Source: Candidatus Ruthia sp. Plio_17_S18 (GTDB taxonomy: Bacteria > Pseudomonadota > Gammaproteobacteria > PS1 > Pseudothioglobaceae). From it: DNA of 64,000 nucleotides. The notes under the pieces are model-generated. The model did not search any database. It saw only the letters and a program-made list of their open reading frames with translations, and was not told the origin of the DNA. Both the position numbers and the translations under genes were made by a program. The DNA is taken from assembly GCA_021730105.1 (NCBI GenBank), contig CP072538.1:925161-989160 (forward strand), written 5' to 3'. Positions 10,351-21,221 of the stretch are shown one piece after another (the stretch's first letter is position 1; each line of letters opens with the position of its first letter).

Positions 10351-10997
10351 AGTATGTTTTTTAAACTGTAATGGTGTCATTGAAATATGTTTTTTGAAAT
10401 ATTTAACGAAGTTACTCACTTACTCAAAGCCAAAATCATAAGCCATTTCTTGCACTTGTTTGTTTTCCAAGATTAAACGCCGTTTTACTTCTATTATTGT
10501 ATGCGCATCAATTAATTGTTTTACTTGAGATCTGCTCAACTTATTTGTATAGGAATGAGTTGTTTCACGTTCTAACATTATGAATAATGAAGAAAATAAA
10601 AGCATGATTATCAGACTATTTTGTTAATAATAGACTGGGTGTGGAAAATGTGGCAATAAGAAATATTCAAATGGTTCAGTGAAAATATTGATACATTCAT
10701 GTTTGTCTGGATCTGCTCAATATATGTTTGAATGAAAAGAATCACTTTTCCTTGTATTTTATTATTTAATGAAAATGCCTGAATTTGATTTTTATTGATA
10801 AAAATCAAACTACCTTTTGTGAAAGAGTAATGCTTAAAATCAATAAATTGTGCGCCTTCTCCTTGTTCAATATATAACATCAAGTAAAAATGAACTCGAT
10901 GTGGTTTGTTTGGGTTATGACTCATTGTCCACATACGACGATAGAGTTCATCAAGCTTTATAATTTCAGTACCTTCCGAATCAAGAGCTGGATATAT
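10342..10997 (-). pseudogene. AraC-family transcriptional regulator remnant
   Basis: The N-terminal cupin-like part (HRVHFYLMLYIEQGEG, FTKGSLIFINKNQIQAF) and the C-terminal HTH part are in separate frames with stops between them. The HTH part has EVKRRLILENKQVQEMAYDF, then VSNFVKYFKKHISMTPLQF. No start codon is in frame. The end overlaps the soeA remnant by a few bases in the opposite direction, so both genes decayed up to each other. Confidence 0.75.
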
Positions 10998-11120
10998 TCA
11001 TTTTTATATAATAACCAAATCAAAAATATTTCTAAAGATCTATCAAGCGATTTGTTTTAACTCTATCATTCTTTATTATGGAAAAATGTCTAGTAACCTT
11101 ACAAAATTTTTTTAAACAAT

Positions 11121-12248
11121 TTAACGATATTGACGCAAATACCACCAACCAAAAACTTGCTTGGCATAATGCATCAAACGACAATTTGGTAGCATTAATC
11201 CGCCTTTGAGTGTGCGTGATATGTACATACCTTTATTATTTGAATCAACAATACACATCAATTCAATCTTAAAAGTATGACTAGCAGGCTTATTATCCAG
11301 AACATCTAGCACATTTTTAGCAGCAGCAGCAGCTTGTAAATCTGCCATATGTGCTTGCTTTGGCATCCACTCTGGCCCTGAGAAAGAGCCTGAGTCACCT
11401 GCCACAAACACCCTCTCAGCACCTTGAACTTGACAAAATTTATCCGCTTTAAGTAAACCGCCTTCACTACGCTCAAGTTCGGTGTTATCAAACCACTGAT
11501 TTCCTGTCATACCTGGCATGAACAAAATCAAATCTGTGGCAAACTCACCACCTTCAGTAATGACTTTGTCAGCTTCAAAAGCTTTCATATTATGCCCAAG
11601 GTACGTGTTAATATTGCGTTTTTTCATTTCACTTAATAAGCTATTAACCGCCTTTTCACCTAAGCGAGCACCTGGTTTTTTTGCAGGGGTAAAAAAAGTC
11701 AGATTAAATTTATCGCGCCGACCTTCTTGTCGTAATTGTGTATCCAAGCCAAACAAAAACTCAAACATTGGACCACCACGCATGGCACTTGGCTCCTTGG
11801 AATTGCTCACAAAACCAATGGCAATATCACCACTATCCATGGCCTGAATTCTATCACGTATCTGCTCAACAGCACTCAGTCCCTCACATGGCGTAATGGC
11901 ATGCTCAATACCAGGCAACTTCTTAATAAACTGCCCGCCTGAGGCGATAATAAGCGCATCATTTTTATATTCACCTGTTGAGGTAATCACGGTTCTAGCA
12001 TGGTCTTTCAAACCTGTGACTTCGCCAACTATATGGCGAACATTCATACGCTTAAAAAAACGTTCAAGTGGAATAATAATGTCTTTTTTACTGGCTATAC
12101 CTGATGGCACCCAAATTAAACTTGGCATATAAACCAGCTCTGCTTTGGGTGATATTAAAGTGATTTGTGCGTGCTTATCGCTTTTTCTAAGGATCCTAAC
12201 AGATGTTAATCCTGCAAATCCCGACCCAATAATGGTAATTTTTTTCAT
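11121..12248 (-). CDS. FAD-dependent oxidoreductase, sulfide:quinone oxidoreductase-like
   Basis: A flavoprotein of 375 residues. The FAD-binding GSGFAGLTSVRILRK lies at residue ~9 and a second dinucleotide motif region ends GDSGSF near 285, as in SQR and flavocytochrome c sulfide dehydrogenase. It has the family's cysteines in ITPCEGLS and ELMCIVDS, but I cannot assign an SQR type by eye. Sulfide or polysulfide oxidation with quinone as acceptor is likely. The start MKKITIIGSG at 12248 was preferred over the longer frame, which overlaps an upstream broken gene. A GGAG site lies 11 bases upstream. Confidence 0.8.
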   Translation of the reverse strand: MKKITIIGSGFAGLTSVRILRKSDKHAQITLISPKAELVYMPSLIWVPSGIASKKDIIIPLERFFKRMNVRHIVGEVTGLKDHARTVITSTGEYKNDALIIASGGQFIKKLPGIEHAITPCEGLSAVEQIRDRIQAMDSGDIAIGFVSNSKEPSAMRGGPMFEFLFGLDTQLRQEGRRDKFNLTFFTPAKKPGARLGEKAVNSLLSEMKKRNINTYLGHNMKAFEADKVITEGGEFATDLILFMPGMTGNQWFDNTELERSEGGLLKADKFCQVQGAERVFVAGDSGSFSGPEWMPKQAHMADLQAAAAAKNVLDVLDNKPASHTFKIELMCIVDSNNKGMYISRTLKGGLMLPNCRLMHYAKQVFGWWYLRQYR

Positions 12249-12250
12249 TT

Positions 12251-12554
12251 TTAAAAAATCTCCAATGTTTGAGTTGTGCTTGTTTTCATGTTGGCAATAT
12301 TGCAAAGATACGCCAACATATGTGGCCATTGTTCTCTCGCTTCAAGTAATTTAGTGCAATTTGCATGATGCGCCTTACTTTGCCATTTAACCAAACAAAT
12401 ACACACACCCATCTTTATCAACCCCAGAATCACGTGAAATAAACCCATCAGACTTGGCAATATCCTCATCAATTTCTTTTGATCAAGACTTCCAATCATT
12501 AATTAAATTTTGATTATTTAACTCAAATGACATAATCACAAAATATTCACTCAT
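12251..12554 (-). pseudogene. Small protein remnant, possibly monooxygenase-like
   Basis: The frame starts MSEYFVIMSFELNNQNLIND, hits a TGA after DWKS, continues SKEIDEDIAKSDGFISRDSG, then shifts frame to KWQSKAHHANCTKLLEAREQ. The pattern of a ~100-residue ferredoxin-fold (ABM/quinol monooxygenase-like) protein is suggested only by its length and composition. It ends three bases before the SQR-like start, so the two were probably cotranscribed. Confidence 0.5.
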
Positions 12555-12563
12555 TTTATTCTC

Positions 12564-12983
12564 CTATTTGTTATGACAAAAATGCCCACTGTCTGGCTCT
12601 TCTACGCTTTTTGCAATATTGTCAACAAACGCTTGTAGCTCATCAAACTCTAATACAGTTAATATACGCGCTACAATATCTGGCGCAACCCTAAGTGTGC
12701 ATAATCTACCATCTTTTAGCTTCACTTCCATGCCTGCTGCACTCATAACCAAACTTTCGTCACTTTGTTCTAATAATTTTTCTAACTCACTTTGTAGTTC
12801 ATCGTATAAATTTTGCAATTCATCCAATAGACTCTCACTGATTTTATCAGCGATTGAGACAATCTCACCTTGCACAGAACCAAACGCACTGTCTTGTTCA
12901 TATTTAAATTCTATGCCCACCTTTGTTAAATGGTCTTTGAATTTGTTTGATAGTTTGGCATCAAAAAATATATAATCTAACAT
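12564..12983 (-). CDS. Conserved hypothetical protein, acidic and helical
   Basis: 139 residues, with a predicted helical core ISESLLDELQNLYDELQSEL and a C-terminal part rich in Asp/Glu. The start MLDYIFFDAKLS at 12983 was chosen because the longer frame would overlap the divergent rutE-like gene. No recognised domain and no signal peptide. It looks intact between decaying neighbours. Function unknown. Confidence 0.6.
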   Translation of the reverse strand: MLDYIFFDAKLSNKFKDHLTKVGIEFKYEQDSAFGSVQGEIVSIADKISESLLDELQNLYDELQSELEKLLEQSDESLVMSAAGMEVKLKDGRLCTLRVAPDIVARILTVLEFDELQAFVDNIAKSVEEPDSGHFCHNK

Positions 12984-13018
12984 ATTATTATTTTTTATTA
13001 ACAGTTGAGGATGTTTTA

Positions 13019-13600
13019 ATGCTTGATAAGTATACACTAGATACTTTATTTCGTCATGCAAGAAGTCACAATGGCTGGTTGAAGCAAGACATATCTGAGA
13101 CGCAAATTCATCAAATTTATGAACTGATGAAATTTGCCCCAACCGCAGCTAACAATTGTCCTGTGCGCATTACTTTTGTTAAATCAGATGATGCTAAGCA
13201 ACGCTTAAAACCACATCTTGATGAAGGCAATATTGATAAAAGTATGAACGCACCAGCTGTTGCTATTATTAGCTATGACATAGAATTTTACGAAAAATTG
13301 CCATTTTTATTTCCTCATACTGATGCCAAAAGTTGGTACCAAAGCAAGCCTGAAAAAATAAAGTCAGCAGGAGAAATGAACGCCACTTTGCAAGGTGCCT
13401 ATTTTATTATGGCAACCCGTGCTATTGGGCTAGATTGTGGCCCAATGGGTGGCTTTAACAACGAAACCTTGGACAATGAGTTTTTTCCAAATGGTAAAAC
13501 AAAATCTATTTTCTTATGTGGTATTGGTCATGGCGACCATAATAAAATCTTTTCAAGATCGCCACGTTTAAGCTTTGATGCAACATGTGAAATTATCTAA
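13019..13600 (+). CDS. rutE: Nitroreductase family protein, RutE/malonic semialdehyde reductase-like
   Basis: 193 residues of the FMN-dependent nitroreductase fold. Motifs are RHARSHNGW near residue 13, MKFAPTAANNCPVR near 40 and a GLDCGPMGGF segment near 140, all seen in RutE/HadB proteins that reduce 3-oxopropanoate (malonic semialdehyde). No other rut gene is present, so the pyrimidine pathway role is unproven; it may serve another carbonyl or nitro substrate. The ATG at 13019 has an AGGA-like site (TTGAGGATG) just upstream. Confidence 0.75.
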   Translation: MLDKYTLDTLFRHARSHNGWLKQDISETQIHQIYELMKFAPTAANNCPVRITFVKSDDAKQRLKPHLDEGNIDKSMNAPAVAIISYDIEFYEKLPFLFPHTDAKSWYQSKPEKIKSAGEMNATLQGAYFIMATRAIGLDCGPMGGFNNETLDNEFFPNGKTKSIFLCGIGHGDHNKIFSRSPRLSFDATCEII

Positions 13601-13611
13601 ACATTATTATT

Positions 13612-14190
13612 TTATGCACAAATATTTAGTGGCAAACTATATTTCTTCCAAGAAGAAATTGGTAAATTTTTAGAAGTCATTACTATGCCTTCAACTTCAG
13701 ATGATATCCCAGTTATTTCAGCAGTGCTACAATTATAGTTCACAAAAATAACAGATCCGCCACAGGTCTTTGTTGTGTTATATCTTCCATGTCCATAATC
13801 GATGATTGTATCATCTTTGTTAACCAAAAAGGCATAAATATCAAATCTTTGTTTTTTCTTTATACCAGTAGAAAATATACTACCCGGCCCTGGAATTGAG
13901 CGAAATGAACTACCTCCTGAACTTAATGAATCTTGAGGCAATAAATGAATATGAATAGTATTACCACTGGGTAAAGTTTTTTCACTGAGTTGGTTGCCAA
14001 TAATTTTAACCCTCTTGGGGATGAAATCATTAGTAAATCGAGTATTACTAGCAACTGTATTGTAATCTTTGCTTATATAAATTTTTAGCAAAAAACTTGT
14101 TACAGAATCTGCAGATCTTTATCCAATACCTGTACTAGAACAAGAACTTATCAATAATATAAAAACTAGAGAGTATAATTTGCTAAACAT
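13612..14190 (-). pseudogene. Lipoprotein with one premature stop
   Basis: The frame opens at 14190 with a lipoprotein signal, MFSKLYSLVFILLISSCSST, with lipobox LISSC. It is interrupted by a single TAA after STGIG (codon ~24), then stays open in the same frame for 159 codons to 13612. The body contains SGGSSFRSIPGPGS and CGGSVIFVNYNC with paired cysteines. I do not recognise the family. One nonsense change is the only damage, so this is a young pseudogene, or a sequencing error. Confidence 0.6.
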
Positions 14191-14276
14191 TTTTACAACC
14201 ACCATTTATTAAAATAAAAAAAATTACTATAAAAAATAGTTAGAAATATAGTTCAATAGTTAACCCAAAGAGAATC

Positions 14277-14607
14277 CTAATTAGCTGATTTTTGAAAAGA
14301 GATGAACAACCCAACACCTAATATAATTAGGCACATGATAATCATGCATGGTAGGAATATTTGGTATTTGTTTGTATAAAAATACACCTGCAATAGTGAC
14401 TAAAACAATACCAGCACTTGACCAAATCGCATAAGTAATACCCACTGGTATTGTTCTTAAAGTCAAGGTCATAAAATAAAACGAGATGGCATATCCCACA
14501 ATAACAATTAAACTTGGGAGTAATTTTGTAAATTCAGTTGAAGCTTTGAGCGCACTGGTTGCAATAACTTCCATGATGATTGCTATTGCTACATACCAGT
14601 ACGACAT
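14277..14607 (-). pseudogene. Small multidrug resistance transporter (EmrE/SugE type), frameshifted
   Basis: The N-terminal three helices of an SMR protein are intact: MSYWYVAIAIIMEVIATSAL, with the membrane-embedded Glu at position 13, then GITYAIWSSAGIVLV. After FLYKQIPNIPT (about 14340) the frame shifts by one; in the other frame the fourth helix MIIMCLIILGVGLFISFQKS continues to 14277. A single-base indel explains this. Without helix 4 the dimeric pump should not fold. Confidence 0.85.
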
Positions 14608-14984
14608 TATTGAGTACTACTTTTCTTTTCTTGCTGAGTTTCTTGCTCGGTGTAACAGCCATTATGCAACTTCTATTTTTGTTCATGACCAATGGCAATT
14701 ACCCAGCTTGGCACTTGGCACTCTTCAACCGATTTGGTTGTTGTATTTTCTTCTTTAACAGTATTGCCATTAACAGCAAAAACAGTAAACTGCCGCCAAG
14801 TATTAAAATCAATGAACTTGGTAATGTCTTTAGGTTTTTCATGGGCAGCCCCTTACCTTTATTATTAATTAAAAACTCAACAATATCACCAAATACTAAG
14901 TAGAGAAGTGCCAGTACTGATAAAGTAAATATTGTCTTTTGTACTAATCAAGCTTTGAATTGGCACTCGTTCTTTGCTTAAATC
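14608..14984 (-). other. Degraded sequence downstream of the hydrolase remnant
   Basis: Short coding-like pieces remain on the minus strand, such as DFNTWRQFTVFAVNGNTV and VEECQVPSWVIAIGHEQK, separated by stops, and a hydrophobic piece LILILGGSLLFLLLMAILL in another frame. They may be the C-terminal part of the same protein as the neighbouring alpha/beta hydrolase remnant, or a second lost membrane gene. Confidence 0.35.
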
Positions 14985-15435
14985 AAATGTGGCGAATGAA
15001 AAATGTGCCCTGGAATCAAACTAGATTTAGGATTTTCTAATTGCCACTGATGTGCAGTTTTAAGTGCCAATTGTGCGCCTCTACCCGAGGTTAGAAAAAA
15101 TATTTTTTTCAAAGGCCCTACGTTTGACAGTTGATATAATTTCAAGCACATCCAAACCGATTAATACTGCTGCGATGCTTTGACACCATGTAACTACTAT
15201 GGAGGTCAAGCGCCCAAACATCAACACCAAAAAATGCCAATTGTTGTACTATGGATACATATTGTTGTACTATGGATACATAGCCTTTGCCAAAACCACG
15301 TTCAGAAGGCAAATATAAAAATAACACTTGTGTGTCTGCTGAGATTGTATCACCTGATGTTAATGCAAACTCGGTGCTTTGCTCACTATGAACAAGTGGC
15401 ACTAATAAAATTAACAGTAAACTAAACCATTTCAT
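14985..15435 (-). pseudogene. Exported alpha/beta hydrolase-like protein remnant
   Basis: The start MKWFSLLLILLVPLVHSEQS is a clear signal peptide. The first ~85 residues have VDVWALDLHSSY, typical of the strand before the oxyanion region. After a frameshift, FFLTSGRGAQLALKTAHQWQ looks like the nucleophile elbow with helix. Two tandem copies of a 21-base unit sit within the gene (YVSIVQQ twice). Stops follow. Substrate unknown. Confidence 0.55.
15241..15282. repeat. Perfect tandem duplication, 2 x 21 bp
   Basis: Two identical 21-base copies lie side by side. The duplication keeps the frame of the hydrolase-like remnant on the minus strand, doubling the heptapeptide YVSIVQQ. It is most simply a slippage product. 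Confidence 0.9.
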
Positions 15436-15683
15436 TAAGCGTTATACATTTCTAAAATATAATACAAAGTCATGCCTTCAGATGACCTAGACGGGCCTAG
15501 TACTTTTGCAGCATACAGATGATTGCCAGGGTCTGATTTCTCCATAGCAACGTCTAAATCTTCAACCACTTCAACATTATTGGCCGGTACACGTTCACGC
15601 TTAATTCTTGGAATTCTAACCACAGCAAATGCTTCTTTAACAACGCTAATGCTTGGATGTGTGTCTAGTGAATAGCCTTTCAT
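15435..15683 (-). CDS. Conserved hypothetical protein next to persulfide dioxygenase
   Basis: 82 residues, soluble, without cysteine. The start [20 protein letters not shown] overlaps the end of the ETHE1-like gene by four bases (ATGA), so it is translationally coupled to it. No domain is recognised. The context suggests a role in handling sulfane sulfur together with the dioxygenase, but this is inference only. Confidence 0.55.
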   Translation of the reverse strand: MKGYSLDTHPSISVVKEAFAVVRIPRIKRERVPANNVEVVEDLDVAMEKSDPGNHLYAAKVLGPSRSSEGMTLYYILEMYNA

Positions 15684-16390
15684 GGTGTCTTAATCATAAT
15701 TTTTGCACCGCAAACTTGATTAGCAGGCACTGCAACATGGATTTTTTTAGGTAGATCTAATTCCATTGCATTAACTCTATGGATAAACGTTTGTTTATCT
15801 ACATTCGCACCAATCATTTCGTTAAATTGCTTTTCTTCCCAAATTGAACTCACTGTTCTACCACCATAATCATGAGCAGGATAAACCAAAGTCTCATCAT
15901 CCAAGGTGAATATTTTTTGAATAGAATCAAACAATTTTTCCGCCGAACCACCTTGAAAATCACACCTGCCACAACTTCTAATCAATAAAGCGTCGCCTGT
16001 AAAGATTTGATTATCCACAATATAAGACATGCATCCATCCGTATGCCCAGGGGTTGTCATAGCACTCAAGGTATAAGCGCCAAATGACAAAGTATCACCA
16101 TCATTAAGCAAAATATCTGCACAAGTAACTGCATTGGCAGAACCTAGTACAATTTTGGCCTGCGTAAAGTGCTGTTTTAATGGACAAGAACTGGTAATAT
16201 GATCGGCATGTACATGTGTTTCAAGAATATATTTAAGATTCAAACCCAATTCTTCAATCAAGCCAATATCACGCTGCTTAGTTTCATCTACCGCATCAAT
16301 GATAACAGCATCCACAGTTTGCATATCTGCCAAAAGATACGTATAAGTCGAACTGGTTTTTTCAAATAAAGGACGTAGTATTAAACTCAT
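15680..16390 (-). CDS. MBL-fold persulfide dioxygenase, ETHE1-like
   Basis: 236 residues of the metallo-beta-lactamase fold. The iron ligands appear in HVHADH near residue 57, in PGHTDGC near 113 and in PAHDY near 172, the last followed by [11 protein letters not shown] as in ETHE1/SdoA. The family oxidises glutathione persulfide to sulfite with O2. It sits between YciI (overlap 4 bases) and the small hypothetical gene (overlap 4 bases), forming a three-gene unit. In this sulfur oxidiser it would help clear or use excess persulfide. Confidence 0.85.
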   Translation of the reverse strand: MSLILRPLFEKTSSTYTYLLADMQTVDAVIIDAVDETKQRDIGLIEELGLNLKYILETHVHADHITSSCPLKQHFTQAKIVLGSANAVTCADILLNDGDTLSFGAYTLSAMTTPGHTDGCMSYIVDNQIFTGDALLIRSCGRCDFQGGSAEKLFDSIQKIFTLDDETLVYPAHDYGGRTVSSIWEEKQFNEMIGANVDKQTFIHRVNAMELDLPKKIHVAVPANQVCGAKIMIKTP

Positions 16391-16686
16391 GGCAATACCT
16401 TTTTAAATGGTTTAACAATAATGCTGGCATATGCGCCAGACTCGATATAAGGATCTGCCTCTGCCCAAACTTTTGCAACCTCTAAAGAATCAAATTCTGC
16501 CACCACTAACGAACCTGTAAAGCCAGCGCTACCTGGCTCATTAGTATCAATAGCAGGATGAGGACCTGCCAAAATTAAGCGTCCTTGATTTTTCAAAGTC
16601 TCTAATCGCTTAATATGTTCTGGACGTACTAACGCTCTTTTCTCTAGCGAATCCTCAACATCTTGTGAAATAATAGTATATAACAT
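16387..16686 (-). CDS. YciI family protein
   Basis: About 99 residues, a ferredoxin-like fold. The conserved segments are [20 protein letters not shown] and [11 protein letters not shown], with the family's His-Asp pair, and [20 protein letters not shown] at the second half. The start [13 protein letters not shown] at 16686 was chosen because the longer frame has no support. The biochemical role of YciI proteins is unresolved. It is the first gene of the ETHE1 unit. Confidence 0.8.
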   Translation of the reverse strand: MLYTIISQDVEDSLEKRALVRPEHIKRLETLKNQGRLILAGPHPAIDTNEPGSAGFTGSLVVAEFDSLEVAKVWAEADPYIESGAYASIIVKPFKKVLP

Positions 16687-17274
16687 AATTTGTTTAATCT
16701 CTCCTGCCAATTACGCTGATTAAACAGCGCCAACAACCCAAATATACAAGCGCCTAATATATCAAGCAACATATCTTTTTGAGCACCCCAAATATCACCT
16801 TGAGAGCCTAAAAAAGCTGTTCCCAATTCTCCGACTTCAGTAATAGCATAAACCATTTCAATTATTTCATAACTTGCCGCCAAAAAATCTAGGGCAAATA
16901 CACCCAATAGCCAAGCCATAAAGTTATTGCTCAAACACTTTTTACGCACACTAATCTCAACCACGACATAGGAAATACCAATCAAAAAATGTCCTAAGCG
17001 GTCAAAATTATTTCACCCTTCAGGAATAACAAAATCAAAACCCAATGTTGATAATAGATGATTTCCCCAATCAAATGGTACTAATTCAAAATTAAAGTGC
17101 CAGCCAATAGTGTGATAACACAAAAACCGGCTCATAAGTACAAGTACATAAGCAAAAGTTGAAAACTTGAAACTAACATAGATAAGCACTAAAATACCAA
17201 CAACAATCAAAACTGGGATATTTTCCGCTCACTGAGTGATTCTATCATAAGGGCTAATTGCTAATACAGTAAAC
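16644..17274 (-). pseudogene. YjdF-type inner membrane protein (DUF2238), two in-frame stops
   Basis: A single reading frame carries the whole protein: SPYDRITQ, a TGA, AENIPVLIVVGILVLIYV, then CYHTIGWHFNFELVPF, a second TGA after PEG, and NNFDRLGHFLIG onward to the final motif QGDIWGAQKDMLLDILGA. This matches the DUF2238 family with its six or so membrane segments. Both interruptions are TGA and there is no frameshift, so decay is recent. It overlaps the yciI start. Confidence 0.75.
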
Positions 17275-17306
17275 AAAACTGTTTATGTGCATGTAGTCGC
17301 ATTTTT

Positions 17307-18352
<1,046 letters not shown>

Positions 18353-18376
18353 TGGTCAAATTATACCAAAACTGGT

Positions 18377-19183
18377 CTAGTTAGTCAATTTTGGTATAAT
18401 TCTTAAAAATACTGGGTAATTATGCTTTTTATTTTTAGTTAGTCCGTAATATTTAAAGGTAGTCTCACTGCCAATAGTGGGTGGATGTTCTCGCTCAATG
18501 TCTGTGTAAACCCAGAACCGATGTTAACATCCTGTCCTTTTTTAGTTTTGCATTTAACCGATCCCGTTTTGTTTTTATATTTTCCTTTTCCGCTCAATAT
18601 CTTAATGACGATACATTCCTAATCATGATATTTTTTAAGCTTTAAAGCGCTCGATAAACGCCCAGTTTGATAAGACGTTCTAGGGTTACGCACCACAACA
18701 CCTTAACCCTTATTATTAACCACTTTGTCTAGGAAATTATCTAGTTGTTTGGACTTAATGGGCGTTTGTTTGATAATTCTTAAAATTTTATTGGTATATT
18801 GTTCAAGATGAACTTGCAAAACTTTTAAACGTTCTAATAAGCCGCCTTTTTGATTAGGCACTTCAAAAATATTAAAACTCACAGTCTTCCAACGATTATC
18901 AGGTATTTTTAGTCTAACAAGTGAAGAAATACGTTCAAAATCACCACGCTTTGTCCAAGGTTCGCCATCAATTTCAAAATCTGGAAAATCCATCGTCCAA
19001 AACTTTGGTGGATTAAGTGTTTTCCCGCCTCGGCTGATTAGTTTTTTCCCATCCCAAAGCCCTCTGATGCCATATAATTTTTCACTTATGACTCAATCAA
19101 TCACATCAAGATTTTTATCATACGTTTTAAGTAACAATAAATCAGGAAGGTAAAATTAATAAAAATAATAATTTATTCTTCAT
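18377..19183 (-). pseudogene. ATP-dependent DNA ligase, LigE type with signal peptide, decayed
   Basis: Starts MKNKLLFLLILP (signal-like), shifts frame at DLLLLKTYDKNLDVID, has a TGA, then the nucleotidyltransferase motif SEKLYGIRGLWDGK (a variant of the KxDGxR lysine motif), LISRGGKTLNPPKFW, DFEIDGEPW and a KSKQLD region. EGVVVRNPRTSYQTGRLSSA is in a further frame, then ALKLKKYHD, a TAG, and the OB part SGKGKYKNKTGSVKC to the end near YPVFLRIIPKLTN. Periplasmic-type LigE may act on incoming or extracellular DNA. It lies three bases after the recQ remnant. Confidence 0.8.
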
Positions 19184-19186
19184 TTT

Positions 19187-21100
19187 CTAATCTATTTGAT
19201 TAAGTTGCTTAAAAATCGCCAAATGTTGGTGTGTTTTTTCAATTGAATCTATTTGTAAAATCCAATGATTAATTGCCTCATCAGTGTGAATTGTGGCAAA
19301 TAATTGCTGTCTTTTTGAGTGTTCAATTCTGCCACTATTTGCCAGTTTGTTAATGTGGCTTAGTACAGTGGTTAATGCTAAATCACGTTGTTGACAGATG
19401 TTTTCTATGGATGAGTCTTGTTCGATTAATTATAAGGTTGCTAATAAACCTAAAAAACGAGCACCATATTTTTAAAGCTTAACCTGACCTACTCCATTAA
19501 TTTGTAACTGTTTTTCTTCATTATTAGGCAAAAAATGCGCCATTTCTGTTAGCGTCTTATTGTCAAAGATAATATAAGCTGGCAGACCTTCTTCTTTGGC
19601 AATTTCTCGTCTTAGTGCTTGTTTGGCAATGTCGGTCAATTTTAAAACTTTGAATTTACCCACCATTAAAGCGTCTATCTCCAATAAACGGTCACCAATA
19701 ATGTTCCACAAAGTTCTGCTGGTAGAATTACCAATACCATGTACAGATAAATTTTGATGTCCGCTGTTTAACACTTTTTGATTTTTTGACCCCAATAAAA
19801 CATCAACAATATGCCCTTGTCCAAAACGCTGGTCAGTACGATAAACGGCTGATAAAAACATCTTTGCTTGCTCGCTAATATCGCTACGCTCAACATCAGG
19901 ATTAAGACAATTATCACATTGGGTTTGACACTTGGACATTTCTTCATCAAAATAATGACTGAGCGCTTGATGCCTACAACCTTCAGAAAACGCATATGTT
20001 TTAATTAAATTAAGTTTTTGATAGGCTAGATTTCGATAAGATTAGTTCTCAATATCAGCAATAAAACGTCCTAGTAAACCTAAATCTTGCGTAGAGTAAA
20101 GCAACAAAACCTCACTCTTTAATCCATCTCTACCCGCGCCCTACCCATTTCTTGATAATAAGCTTCCATGGTTTTAGGAATGGACATGTGCACCACAAAA
20201 CGAATGTTGCTTTTATCAATTCCCATGCCAAATGCAATCGTGGCGACCATGATATTAATCTCATCACCCACAAATTCACTAAATGCTTGGCGACGTTCTT
20301 GAGTTGACAAACCAACATGATAGGCACGCGCCTTTAGTCCTTTAGTCCTTAAAAATGCCCTTAATGACTCGGTATTTTTACGTGACAATGTATAAATAAT
20401 GCCTTGTTCATGAGCATGGTTTTGCAAAAAACCTAGCAATTGTTGATGTCCGTCGCCTTGTCGGGATTGAACGCTAATAAACAAATTGTCTCGATAAATT
20501 TTGCCACGAATAATATTATCACTACGTTTAAACTTTAGCTGATTAACAATATCTTTTTCTACTTGCGTGGTTGTCATTGCCGTAAAGGCGGCAATACCCA
20601 CTTCAGGAAAATGAGATTTTAATAAACCTAATTGACGGTAATCTGCTCGAAACTCATGCCCCCATTCACTTACGCAATGTGCCTCATCAATGGCAAAAAT
20701 GCAATGTTAAGCGTGGTTAAAAAATGCAAAAATTGATTATTTTGCAAACGTTCAGGCGCAACAAAAACAAGTTTCAATGCACCATTCTGCAAATCATTCT
20801 GCGCTTGTATGATTTGCTCCATATCTTGCATGGATGACATCATAACGGCGCGAATTCCTTTTGCTGCCAAGCCATGTACTTGATCTTGCATCAATGCTAA
20901 TAAAGGTGACACCACAACCACAACCCCTTCCACCAACAATGCTGGCAACTGATAGCATAACGATTTACCACCACCTGTTGGCAAAATTAGCAACACATCT
21001 TCATGATTTAAAATTTTTTCCACTACTGTTTCTTGCAATGGACGAAACTCATCAAATCCGAAAGTATTTTGTAAAATTTGATGCTTATTTTTGCTTTATT
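19187..21100 (-). pseudogene. recQ: ATP-dependent DNA helicase RecQ remnant
   Basis: Nearly the full length of RecQ is present but broken into at least four frames. Piece 1 has Walker [18 protein letters not shown] and motif II remnants; piece 2 has helicase domain 2 with VATIAFGMGIDKSNIRFVVH and ending YYQEMGRA; piece 3 has the zinc cysteines CQTQCDNC and the HRDC-like tail; the last piece codes a helix-turn-helix-like tail ending QLNQID. Stops and shifts separate all pieces. RecQ restarts stalled forks and serves RecF-type recombination. Confidence 0.9.
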
Positions 21101-21221
21101 TAGGTGTTTAAAAAAATATCGTACAATCTTCGAATAATACCATTTATGAAAAAACGAAGATTTTTTAAAATATAGATCGTATCATGTAAGTTGGATATTA
21201 TTTTTTAACTGATTTAAAGGC

